Shown here piece by piece: positions 27,432 to 35,742 of a stretch of DNA of 64,000 bases (positions are counted from its first letter, which is position 1; each line of letters begins with the position of its first letter). The stretch is from UBA2365 sp964594045. GTDB lineage: Bacteria; Bacteroidota; Bacteroidia; Chitinophagales; Saprospiraceae. The position numbers were made by a program, and so were the translations under genes. The stretch is taken from contig CAZQKR010000008.1 of NCBI GenBank assembly GCA_964594045.1, forward strand, positions 62,001 to 126,000. Direction: 5' to 3'. Below the pieces are notes generated by a model. That model searched no databases. It was not told the DNA's origin and saw nothing but the letters and a program-made list of their open reading frames with translations.

Positions 27432-28439
27432 TCAATCATGTACATATAATTTTCCAGCCTTAAGTATTTCAGCTTCAATTTGGTCAATAATGTACATTGT
27501 TCTGCCGGCATCATGCAAACCAACCCTTACAGGCTTACCAAAAGCTATGGAATGATAAAACTCTGTAAGTTCTGCTAAAATTGAATTGTTCTCCGGATAT
27601 TTTTTAACGTCCCTGAACATGAATCTGGAATTAGCACCTTCAGGCCAATGAGCCATCAACTCTACTCCGTTTCCTTTATTTGGCATTTCATCGTTTCGGT
27701 AAAAGCTGACCGTATTTGTCCTGGTTTGAAAATCAAGCTGTTCGATCCGATCAGAATAATAAAGCTCCATTTCCCGTCTGGCATCAATGTATATTCTGCC
27801 TGCAAACAAATTGGCCTTCAAACCGTTGTGGAATGTCATGTGCACCGAACACACATCTGTGCATCCGCTGATCAGGGTATTACCCGTTGCATGAATTTCC
27901 ATAACTTCAGAACCTGCAATGGTCAGGATAGAATCAATATCATGGATCATCAGGTCATGAATAACAGAAACATCGCTCACCCTCGGATTGAAGGAAGAAA
28001 GTCGGGTCGCGTTGATGAGCCAGGGTTTTTCCTCACCATGGAAAGCGTCCTGGAGCATCAGATTGAATCTTTCAATATGACCTGCCTGAATGATTTTTGG
28101 GTAGTTTTTTGCTAAAGCGTTCAGTTCCAGCATTTCGGCATAACTGGCAACAACCGGTTTTTCAACAAAAATGTGTTTTTGTTTTTGTATGGCCTTACGG
28201 ATCAGGCCGAAATGATGAATAGTGGTTGTTATGATCAAAACTGCATCGCATGCATCTATCAGTTGATCTGCGTCCGGGTAATATTTTATCCCGAATTTTC
28301 CTGCCAGGCTAATGGCTCTTTCCTCAACCGGATCAAAGACCCCGACAAATTCAAAATCTGTATTTACCAGGTTGTTTGCATGAAAAAATCCGAATTTCCC
28401 CGCACCAAAAAGACCTGTTTTAATGGATGCACTTTGCAT
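27432..28439 (-). CDS. Gfo/Idh/MocA family oxidoreductase
   Basis: NAD(P)-dependent sugar-type dehydrogenase. The Rossmann motif GLFGAGKFGFFHANNL is at residues 9-24. The family EKP motif is present as VEKPVVASYAEML near residue 95. A conserved His segment DLMIHDIDSILTIAG is near 165-180. Length of 335 residues is typical. Such enzymes often make or modify nucleotide sugars, which fits the downstream sugar transferase, but the substrate is not identifiable. It lies 18 bases after the 461-residue unknown gene, suggesting an operon. Confidence 0.88.
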   Translation of the reverse strand: MQSASIKTGLFGAGKFGFFHANNLVNTDFEFVGVFDPVEERAISLAGKFGIKYYPDADQLIDACDAVLIITTTIHHFGLIRKAIQKQKHIFVEKPVVASYAEMLELNALAKNYPKIIQAGHIERFNLMLQDAFHGEEKPWLINATRLSSFNPRVSDVSVIHDLMIHDIDSILTIAGSEVMEIHATGNTLISGCTDVCSVHMTFHNGLKANLFAGRIYIDARREMELYYSDRIEQLDFQTRTNTVSFYRNDEMPNKGNGVELMAHWPEGANSRFMFRDVKKYPENNSILAELTEFYHSIAFGKPVRVGLHDAGRTMYIIDQIEAEILKAGKLYVHD

Positions 28440-28457
28440 AACTTGCGCGTGACAGTT

Positions 28458-29843
28458 TTAGGCTTTTTTGTTTCTTCTTCTTGTTTTGAACAGATCAGTC
28501 AACTCTTTTTCATCAAAAAATTTAAACTCCAGGAAGGTTGCAGAAACAAATTTTTTAATATCCTGATAATCTTTTCCTCTTTTATCTGTAAAGTACTTCA
28601 ATAATTTTTTGACATAAGTCAAACTCAGATATTTGATATTCTGATTGAATTTTTCATTAGCGAAAATATCCATGTAGAGGCTGAAGCTCTTGAAAAGTTC
28701 AAAATATTCGGGGTAGGATTCTTCATCCAGACTGTTGATGACTTTTGAAAACCTGTTGGTCAATGCATGCCTCAGACATCTGTTCTGGTTGGACAGGCCC
28801 ATGCGCTGGCTGTAGTACGCGCGAATGGCATTCACTGAGTCTTCATGAACATATCCTTTTTCATAGACTTCCGACATCAGTATGAAAAACTTGCTCAGCT
28901 CATCATCCTGACCTTTGGCAACGAACCTGGACAAATTGTAAACTGCATCAGTTGCATGGTGAGACTTGTCGTCCACAAACTCAAGATAATATGTAAAAAA
29001 CTTATTTTCAAAGTCTTCGTGTTCTTTCCTGAGTGAATTGAAAATTTTACCCAATTCTTTCAGCGCACTGTCATCCAGCTCAAAATACATACCGAGGACC
29101 ATGCAGATCTGAATAAACTCCGGCTCCGTCAAAAACTCCTGCTTTTTCAAAAATTTGTTGACATAAGGCAAAAGAGTTGAATTGTCAAACTGTCCGGCAG
29201 TCCTGTATAATAAAAATTTCCTCAGGGTCGAACCATGTTTTTTCAGTTCGATCAGATCTTCCGGAAAATCCGATACCAGGAAGTTGAATTTGGAAAACTG
29301 GCGCTTATAGGCATTGTATACAGCAGTTCTTTTGTCCAGATCCCTGTAATCCGTGATCATATGGGATTTTAAAAACTTTTTTACCTCTTTATTGACAATG
29401 GAATCCAGCAAGTCAGTAACCCAGATCCCGGTACTCAGTGCGAAGCCAACCTCAACTGTTTGTCCGATACGGAGTTTGATGTAGTCAAAATTAGGGGAAT
29501 TGCTGATGTACAGGAGGATATCCTTGAAGTGATCCTGGGCAAATTTGTATTTGCATTTCTCATCTACATCTCCGCGTAAAACGCTGTATCCTAATATTCT
29601 GGGAAGGAACAAGCCCTCAAGTTCATCCACCAGCAAACGCTTTTCAAAGTCTATCAGCTGCATAGGATTAGAAGTGGAAATTTCATTGTGCAGATCCTCG
29701 ATCACAGGCTCAAAAGCTTCCTGCAATGCTTTATAATCTTCCTCTTCTTCAGAATCAAGATAAGTTTCAAGGAGTTCAGACTCCTGGATCAATTGAATGA
29801 TGTCTTCAAGTTTATCCTTGTATATTTTGTCCAGCGCTTCCAT
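28458..29843 (-). CDS. Conserved alpha-helical protein of unknown function
   Basis: Not recognised. The 461 residues are strongly helical, acidic and lysine-rich with no signal peptide or membrane segment, so it is likely cytoplasmic. Repeated short helices (LRKFLLYRTAGQ, VNKFLKKQEFLTEPEF, ELGKIFNSLRKEH) suggest a helical-repeat scaffold. The C-terminus ends in a basic tail (TRRRNKKA). The Gfo/Idh/MocA gene follows 18 bases downstream. No catalytic residues can be named. Confidence 0.8.
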   Translation of the reverse strand: MEALDKIYKDKLEDIIQLIQESELLETYLDSEEEEDYKALQEAFEPVIEDLHNEISTSNPMQLIDFEKRLLVDELEGLFLPRILGYSVLRGDVDEKCKYKFAQDHFKDILLYISNSPNFDYIKLRIGQTVEVGFALSTGIWVTDLLDSIVNKEVKKFLKSHMITDYRDLDKRTAVYNAYKRQFSKFNFLVSDFPEDLIELKKHGSTLRKFLLYRTAGQFDNSTLLPYVNKFLKKQEFLTEPEFIQICMVLGMYFELDDSALKELGKIFNSLRKEHEDFENKFFTYYLEFVDDKSHHATDAVYNLSRFVAKGQDDELSKFFILMSEVYEKGYVHEDSVNAIRAYYSQRMGLSNQNRCLRHALTNRFSKVINSLDEESYPEYFELFKSFSLYMDIFANEKFNQNIKYLSLTYVKKLLKYFTDKRGKDYQDIKKFVSATFLEFKFFDEKELTDLFKTRRRNKKA

Positions 29844-30006
29844 AAAAACGGATTAAAGTTATTTGATATATAATAAATTACCTGATAAAACTATGAAAGC
29901 TTTATCAGGAAACATCCAAAATCACCAATTATTATGTACAATTCAAGGCATTACGGAAAAAAACCGTCAGGCCTTCCATTGATTTTCGTAAGGGGATTAT
30001 AATTTA

Positions 30007-30055
30007 TTCTTCTTTCAGAATACATCCGGAATCCGGGTTTATCCTGAAAGAAGAA
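30007..30055. terminator. Hairpin downstream of rpsP
   Basis: Twelve-base arms TTCTTCTTTCAG / CTGAAAGAAGAA enclose an inner CCGGA/TCCGG pair. It lies 53 bases past the rpsP stop and could fold as a transcript-end hairpin. The T tract is weak. Confidence 0.45.
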
Positions 30056-30107
30056 TTGATGACCCGCTGAATATAATAGCGGTTCAGTAGTGAAAGCCGG
30101 AAAGATT

Positions 30108-30575
30108 TTATTCTTCCTCGGTTTTGGCAGCAGGCGGAACAACGACTTCCTTCACCCTGATCGGGGTGTCAGTTCCTGCCAATTTCCTCAGCTGCATGTC
30201 TTTTTCCTTTCTTTTTTCCTCAAATCTCTTTTCGATCTTGAGGTCTTTCTGTTCAACGAACTGAGCATACCTTCTGTCTGCCTCGTCCTGGCTTATGGCA
30301 CCTTTTCTGACGCCTTTTTCAAGGTGCATTCTGTATAAAACTCCCTTGAAACGAAGGATTGCCCTGGCTGTATCGGTGGGTTGAGCACCGTTTTTCAACC
30401 ATTGAAAAGCCTTGTCTCTGTCGATGTCTATCGTCGCAGGCTGCGTGAGGGGATTGTACGTCCCGATCTTCTCAATAAACCTTCCATCTCTGGGAGATCT
30501 TGAATCTGCAACAATGATGTGGTAAAATGGCTGCTTTTTCCGGCCTCTGCGGGCCAGTCTGATCTTTACTGACAT
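30108..30575 (-). CDS. rpsP: 30S ribosomal protein S16
   Basis: Small-subunit ribosomal protein. The start VKIRLARRGRKKQPFYHIIVADSRSPRDGRFIE is diagnostic in pieces, followed by IGTYNPLTQP and WLKNGAQPTDTAR. At 155 residues it is about twice E. coli S16. The extra part is a charged Lys/Glu-rich C-terminal extension with a Pro/Ala end, common in Bacteroidota S16. Usual partners rimM and trmD are not adjacent here. Confidence 0.97.
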   Translation of the reverse strand: MSVKIRLARRGRKKQPFYHIIVADSRSPRDGRFIEKIGTYNPLTQPATIDIDRDKAFQWLKNGAQPTDTARAILRFKGVLYRMHLEKGVRKGAISQDEADRRYAQFVEQKDLKIEKRFEEKRKEKDMQLRKLAGTDTPIRVKEVVVPPAAKTEEE

Positions 30576-30645
30576 TTAATTAAATTTATTTGGTTAAACC
30601 ATGCCTGATTCATTCGAAAATCGAACACCAGGTTTTAACAGGGCG

Positions 30646-30653
30646 CAAAGATA
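30646..30653 (-). promoter_or_regulatory. -7 box of rpsP
   Basis: The minus strand reads TATCTTTG, followed by GCG, 71 bases upstream of the rpsP ATG. It matches TAnnTTTG. Confidence 0.55.
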
Positions 30654-30706
30654 ATCAATTTTACAGAATATGATACTCATTCACAACAAAAAGTATTAAA
30701 AATCAA

Positions 30707-31591
30707 TTACCGGCCAAAAAGATCCCTTTTGGGCTCCGTTTTTTCCTTTTCCTCCTTCGGAGGTTCTTTATATCTTGTATCCAGGATGCTGTCCTGATAC
30801 TGCCATTTACCATTTCTGAATTTGTAGGCCTTATATGTGCCTTCGGGAACCATCAGGACTTTCCCTGTTTCGTAAGGATTGATGATGGAAACTATGTTGT
30901 CAAAAACGATCTTTTCCATTTCTTCATTGTACTCAAGAGCAGCTGTGGTATTGTCCGAATAACTGATTATCAGGCGATTTTTTCCATGTCTATTATCATC
31001 AAAAAAGATCTCTTTTCCAAAAATGATCTCATTGCCGTTCATGGTGATTGGCTCAGCTGTTTTGACTATCCGGTTCTGTTTGGTAAACCTGTAGCCGAAT
31101 AACAGGTAAGCAGGATTTCCCTCACTAGTGTATTCATGCAAATTGTAATAGACCTGACCATACCATCTTTCGGGACCAAATTCCATGTATTCAGGGTCCG
31201 AGGGCTCATTTTGGACGGGTTGAAGCCTTTTTATGGCTCCATTTTTCAATTGGATTAATCCTGAGTAAACGAAATCACCATCATTTTTTTTCCATGACCA
31301 TGTGATCAGCCTGAATGAACTGTCACGGGGAGTGATCGTGGATATCCATTTTGCATCAGCCAGCCGGTCTTTCATGCCCGATGGTACACTCAGCATATTT
31401 TCCAACAGGGTATCAACCATCCTGGCTGCCCTTTCTCTGTGAAACGACTCCTGTGCATTGACCATTACATCCGCGTAAAATGCCAGGTCAGCTGACCGGT
31501 CTCCGTGATCTTGTTGCGCATCAACCGACCGGACGCCAAAAAAAAGGATGATCCACAATAGGAAATGCTTTATCATATTGAGTTTATGCAT
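30707..31591 (-). CDS. Secreted hypothetical protein
   Basis: Signal peptide with a hydrophobic core (FLLWIILFFGV) ending at SVDAQQ near residue 26; the ATG at 31576 (residue 6) is an alternative start. The mature protein is beta-rich with many aromatic residues (RLITWSWKKNDGDFVYSGLIQL, RWYGQVYYNLHEY, YLLFGYRFT). It ends in a short Pro/Glu/Lys-rich tail. I do not recognise a named family. Likely periplasmic. It stands alone between mdh and rpsP. Confidence 0.75.
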   Translation of the reverse strand: MHKLNMIKHFLLWIILFFGVRSVDAQQDHGDRSADLAFYADVMVNAQESFHRERAARMVDTLLENMLSVPSGMKDRLADAKWISTITPRDSSFRLITWSWKKNDGDFVYSGLIQLKNGAIKRLQPVQNEPSDPEYMEFGPERWYGQVYYNLHEYTSEGNPAYLLFGYRFTKQNRIVKTAEPITMNGNEIIFGKEIFFDDNRHGKNRLIISYSDNTTAALEYNEEMEKIVFDNIVSIINPYETGKVLMVPEGTYKAYKFRNGKWQYQDSILDTRYKEPPKEEKEKTEPKRDLFGR

Positions 31592-31791
31592 ACAACGTTA
31601 AATCTGAAATTTTTGTGTACCAGAGATGGTTTTTAAAGCAAGATTATTTGATCAATAAAAATCAGATGACTATTCAGTAGAGATAAAAATCTGATATGTG
31701 TTGATATTTCCCGGAGTATCAAGATATTTTTCAGTTCCTGATATTGGCAATTGACCACAATTCCTGATCAGTAAATTGATATCATTTGCAT

Positions 31792-31830
31792 AAAAAAAGG
31801 CAAACTGAATCTTTCAGCCTGCCTTTTTTC
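31792..31830 (-). terminator. Terminator of mdh
   Basis: Arms AAAAAAGGCA and TGCCTTTTTT enclose a small CTGAA/TTCAG inner stem. It lies 14 bases past the mdh stop, with a T run on either strand. Confidence 0.8.
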
Positions 31831-31843
31831 AAGATCCAAAGGA

Positions 31844-32776
31844 TCATTTATTCAGATTGTCATAAACGTCCATGACTGCCTTTACATGTCCGGCAGATTC
31901 ATTCATCAATGCTTGCTCGGACTCATTCAGTTGTACTTCGATGATTTTTTTGATACCTCCTTTACCCAGGACGACCGGCACTCCAAGATATACATTATTT
32001 ACGCCGTACTCACCATCAAGTCTGACACAACAAGGAAAAATCCGGTTTTCGTCTCTGACGATGGCTTCAACCATCTGTGCAGCCGCCGCACCCGGAGCAT
32101 ACCAGGCGGATGTACCCATGAGCTTCACCAATTCACCTCCTCCGACTTTAGTCCGTTCAACGATCTGGTTGAGCGTTTCCTCATCTATCATTTCGGTGAC
32201 CGGAATACCCGCAACCGTGGTATATCTGGGCAGCGGAACCATCGTATCACCATGTCCTCCAAGCAGCAGTGCCTGAATATCCTTGGGTGAAACGTTCAAT
32301 GCACTTGCCAGAAATGCGCGATATCTTGCCGTATCCAGAATACCTGCCATGCCAAACACTTTTGTCCTGTCAAATCCTGTTGTCAGGTGAGCAGCATAGG
32401 TCATTACATCCAGAGGATTGGAAACTACAATGATCACGGGATCCTTTGAGTATTCAAGTATGGATTTTGTCACTGTGTTGACAATATTTGCGTTGGTTGA
32501 GATCAGATCATCCCTGCTCATCCCGGGTTTTCTTGGAAGGCCTGCAGTGATCACCACAATATCTGAATCTTTGGTATCCTTGTAGTCTGCTGTTCCTGTG
32601 ATCCTGGTAGAATAATGATCTATAGGTGCCTGCTGCCAGGAATCCAAAGCTTTTCCTTTGGCCATATCACCCACAATATCCAATAAAACGATTTCGTTGA
32701 CAATGTCCTTATGTGCTAAAACATTGGCCACAGTAGCGCCGACATTACCCGCTCCGATGACAGTGATTTTACTCAT
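31844..32776 (-). CDS. mdh: Malate dehydrogenase
   Basis: NAD-dependent enzyme of the citric acid cycle, LDH-like MDH group. It has the Rossmann motif GAGNVGATVANVLA, the substrate loop GLPRKPGMSRDDL with the catalytic arginines, VSNPLDVMTY, and the active-site histidine in LLGGHGDTMVPLPRY. Length of 310 residues is normal. Its promoter is back to back with that of the divergent protease gene. sucC, another citric acid cycle gene, lies 1.7 kb away. Confidence 0.97.
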   Translation of the reverse strand: MSKITVIGAGNVGATVANVLAHKDIVNEIVLLDIVGDMAKGKALDSWQQAPIDHYSTRITGTADYKDTKDSDIVVITAGLPRKPGMSRDDLISTNANIVNTVTKSILEYSKDPVIIVVSNPLDVMTYAAHLTTGFDRTKVFGMAGILDTARYRAFLASALNVSPKDIQALLLGGHGDTMVPLPRYTTVAGIPVTEMIDEETLNQIVERTKVGGGELVKLMGTSAWYAPGAAAAQMVEAIVRDENRIFPCCVRLDGEYGVNNVYLGVPVVLGKGGIKKIIEVQLNESEQALMNESAGHVKAVMDVYDNLNK

Positions 32777-32817
32777 AGTGTTTATTTTATTTGATTAATA
32801 AGTTAAAAATATAGCGG

Positions 32818-32825
32818 CAAATGTA
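32818..32825 (-). promoter_or_regulatory. -7 box of mdh
   Basis: The minus strand reads TACATTTG, matching TAnnTTTG, 42 bases upstream of the mdh ATG. Confidence 0.55.
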
Positions 32826-32843
32826 AAAAATTTTATTTTATTA

Positions 32844-32851
32844 TATCTTTG
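32844..32851 (+). promoter_or_regulatory. -7 box of the M43-like protease gene
   Basis: TATCTTTG followed by GCG matches TAnnTTTG. It lies 61 bases upstream of the protease ATG and only 18 bases from the opposing mdh box. Confidence 0.55.
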
Positions 32852-32911
32852 CGCTTTATGTATTCTGCTAATTGCTCATTTAACACAATTAGTTTATAAA
32901 TTATCTAAATA

Positions 32912-34435
32912 ATGAAGGGATTATTTTTTCTGATTTTAACTTTTCTTTTAGCCTTGGGCTCGGTGTTTGGTCAGGTGGGCGTTTGTGGTACCCACGACCA
33001 TGAGGAGATCTTTGAAAGGCTGGAAATGAACAAACGCGCACTGGTGGAAAATCCCCAAATACTTAGGGATGAAGAGGTGCTTTTTGTGCCGGTGAAATTT
33101 CATATTGTGACCAGGGATGACGGATCAGGAGGATTGGATGAAGAAGCTTTGCTGGTTCAGCTTTGCAGGCTCAACAAGGATTATGAAACCTTGAAAATGC
33201 ACTTTTATATTAAGGGGAGTATCAATTATATTCCCTACACCACCTTATATGATGATCCCCGACATACTTTTTCAACGATCCGGATGGCAGCCAATTTTGC
33301 CAATAACGCAGTAAATGTCTTCATAGTGAATAAGATTGGCAGCAACGGAACAGGAACGACTTTAGGTTATTATCAGCCTGGCAGGGATTGGATCGTCATG
33401 ATACAGTCCAAGGTTGGCAATAATGAAACACTTTCTCACGAAGTTGGCCATTTTTTCAGCCTGCCTCACACCTTTTACGGATGGGAAGGTTGTCCCTATG
33501 AGTCATCTGTTCATGGTTTGCAGGTCAATTTTACACATGTGCCGTGTTCAGGCGAGCTGATCGAACTGGCTAATGGAAGCAATTGTACTCAGGCTGCCGA
33601 TAAACTTTGCGATACGCCACCGGATTTCAACTTTGGATTGTATGATCCGGAACAAAACTGTAGTCAGGATTTTGAAGTCAGGGACATCAACGGAGATGTG
33701 GTCAATCCTCAGGAAAACAATTTCATGAGTTACTTTTCGAATTGCCCTACCAATCAGTTTTCGCCCTCACAAATGGCACTGATGCGTGCTGACTATCTTT
33801 CCAGCGGAAGAAATTACATAAGATCTTCATATTTGCCGGACACCACTGTATTGCCTGAGGAGAAACCGGTGATCTCTGATCCTCCATACAATAGTACTGT
33901 ACCCTATTATGACCATATATTTGTAAATTGGTCTGATGTTCCAGGCGTAAGTTCATACCTGATCAAGATTTCAGTGGGTACGATCAATAAAAAGAACTAC
34001 TATTACCACGTGCATGATGCTTCAGAAACGATCATCACGAATTTGCCACCCAACCAAAGTTTTATTTCCATGTTGATCTGGCCTTACAACGAAGGAAGTT
34101 CGTGTGATCCCAAAGTCAGTGAGACGCATAGATTTAAAACCGGGGGTATTTCAGTTGGCGTGGATGAAACGATCCGGAACGGGCAATTTAAGTTTTACCC
34201 AAATCCGCTTTCGCTGACATCTCCTGTCCTTATTATTGACAACCAGGGTAATGCAGGCGAATATGAAGTTGCGCTGTTCAATATGAGCGGGCAAAGTATT
34301 TATAAGGAGAAACGTCTTGTCGGTCCAGGACAGAATATGATCGACCTGTCGGCAGCAGATGTAAAAAGAGGAATGTATGTTTTCAGGATTCTCCGCGGTA
34401 ATGAGATCATTACTCAAAAACTGTCAGTGAATTAA
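32912..34435 (+). CDS. Secreted M43-like (cytophagalysin/pappalysin) metalloprotease with T9SS sorting domain
   Basis: Signal peptide to about residue 20 (SVFGQ). The zinc motif HEVGHFFSLPH is at 176-186, giving the metzincin ligands H176, H180 and H186 with the catalytic Glu177. The usual glycine at the eighth motif position is serine here. A Met-turn NNFMSYFSNC follows at 269-278 with the FSPSQMALMR helix typical of M43. An Fn3-like domain spans about 310-400. The last 80 residues are a type A T9SS sorting domain (FYPNPL, YEVALFNMSGQ, GMYVFRILRG). It is expected to be exported across the outer membrane by T9SS and released or attached. Cysteine pairs suggest disulfides. Confidence 0.88.
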   Translation: MKGLFFLILTFLLALGSVFGQVGVCGTHDHEEIFERLEMNKRALVENPQILRDEEVLFVPVKFHIVTRDDGSGGLDEEALLVQLCRLNKDYETLKMHFYIKGSINYIPYTTLYDDPRHTFSTIRMAANFANNAVNVFIVNKIGSNGTGTTLGYYQPGRDWIVMIQSKVGNNETLSHEVGHFFSLPHTFYGWEGCPYESSVHGLQVNFTHVPCSGELIELANGSNCTQAADKLCDTPPDFNFGLYDPEQNCSQDFEVRDINGDVVNPQENNFMSYFSNCPTNQFSPSQMALMRADYLSSGRNYIRSSYLPDTTVLPEEKPVISDPPYNSTVPYYDHIFVNWSDVPGVSSYLIKISVGTINKKNYYYHVHDASETIITNLPPNQSFISMLIWPYNEGSSCDPKVSETHRFKTGGISVGVDETIRNGQFKFYPNPLSLTSPVLIIDNQGNAGEYEVALFNMSGQSIYKEKRLVGPGQNMIDLSAADVKRGMYVFRILRGNEIITQKLSVN

Positions 34436-34469
34436 GCTGTTAATTTTAGTTAAGCAATAAATTATCATT

Positions 34470-35672
34470 ATGAATTTACACGAATATCAGGGAAAAGATT
34501 TACTTGCGTCCTACGGTGTTGCAATCCAAAGAGGTATTGTCGCCAATACATTTGATGAAGCTGTTGATGCCTATAAAAAACTCAGGCAAGACACCGCAAC
34601 TGAATTCTGCGTGGTGAAAGCCCAGATCCATGCAGGTGGAAGAGGCAAAGGCGGAGGAGTCAAGCTTTGTAAAAATGAGGATGAACTGAAAACAAATGCC
34701 GGTAACATCCTGGGTATGATGCTCAGAACACCTCAGACACCGGGTGGAATGGAAGGTCCGGGCAAACTGGTCAGAAAGATCCTGATCGCTGAAGACAGCT
34801 ATGCTCCGGATTTTTCAGCCTACAAAGAGTTTTATGTTTCTATTTTGATGGACAGGGAATCCAAAAGAAATGTGGTTATTTACAGTACTGAAGGCGGTAT
34901 GAATATCGAGGAAGTTGCTGAAAAAACACCTCATCTGGTACATAAGGAATTTATCGATCCGGTACTCGGATTGCAAGCATTCCAGGCCAGGAAAATCGCA
35001 TTCAACCTCGGGCTGAGCGGCAAGGCTTTCAAAGAAATGACCGTTTTCATCACGGCCCTGTACAAGGCATATCTCGGTTCTGATGCTTCCCTCTTTGAGA
35101 TCAATCCTGCCTTAAAAACCGGAGATGACCGGATCGTGGCAGTTGATTGCAAGGTCAGACTGGATGAAAATGCATTGTTCCGTCATCCCGAGCTGGCGAT
35201 CCTGAGGGATACTTCAGAGGAAGATCCGACAGAAGTTGAGGCTAAGGAGTCAGATCTGAATTATATCAAGCTTGATGGCAATGTCGGCTGCATGGTCAAC
35301 GGTGCCGGCCTGGCAATGGCTACAATGGATCTGATCAAACAATCCGGAGGTTCACCTGCCAATTTTCTCGATGTCGGAGGAACCGCTGACGCTCAAAGGG
35401 TTGAAAATGGTTTCCGTATCATTTTAAAGGATGAAAACGTCAAAGCCATCCTGGTGAATATATTCGGAGGTATCGTCCGCGGTGACCGTGTTGCCCAGGG
35501 GATCATTGATGCCTACAGGAATATTGGTGACATCAAGGTGCCGATCATTGTCAGGCTTCAGGGAACCAATGCTGAAAAAGCTAAGCAGCTTATCGACGAA
35601 AGCGGGCTCAAGGTACATTCTGCTGTTCAGTTCAAGGAAGCTGCAGATCTGGTAAAACAAGTTTTGCAATAA
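34470..35672 (+). CDS. sucC: Succinate--CoA ligase (ADP-forming) beta subunit
   Basis: ATP-grasp subunit of succinyl-CoA synthetase in the citric acid cycle. It begins MNLHEYQGKDLLASYGV, and has KAQIHAGGRGKGGGVK, the LFEINPALKTG metal-binding segment, and GCMVNGAGLAMATMDLI and GGIVRGDRVAQGI in the C-terminal ligase domain. Length of 400 residues is normal. The alpha subunit gene sucD is not adjacent and must lie elsewhere. It ends at a clear terminator. Confidence 0.97.
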   Translation: MNLHEYQGKDLLASYGVAIQRGIVANTFDEAVDAYKKLRQDTATEFCVVKAQIHAGGRGKGGGVKLCKNEDELKTNAGNILGMMLRTPQTPGGMEGPGKLVRKILIAEDSYAPDFSAYKEFYVSILMDRESKRNVVIYSTEGGMNIEEVAEKTPHLVHKEFIDPVLGLQAFQARKIAFNLGLSGKAFKEMTVFITALYKAYLGSDASLFEINPALKTGDDRIVAVDCKVRLDENALFRHPELAILRDTSEEDPTEVEAKESDLNYIKLDGNVGCMVNGAGLAMATMDLIKQSGGSPANFLDVGGTADAQRVENGFRIILKDENVKAILVNIFGGIVRGDRVAQGIIDAYRNIGDIKVPIIVRLQGTNAEKAKQLIDESGLKVHSAVQFKEAADLVKQVLQ

Positions 35673-35692
35673 TTTTATTTTAGCTTATATTT

Positions 35693-35723
35693 AAAGCTGT
35701 GGATTCTCTGCAGCTTTTTTTTT
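35693..35723 (+). terminator. Terminator of sucC
   Basis: Stem AAAGCTG / CAGCTTT with an 11-base loop, followed by a long T run, 20 bases past the sucC stop. Confidence 0.85.
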
Positions 35724-35742
35724 ATGATTTTATCATGTTACT

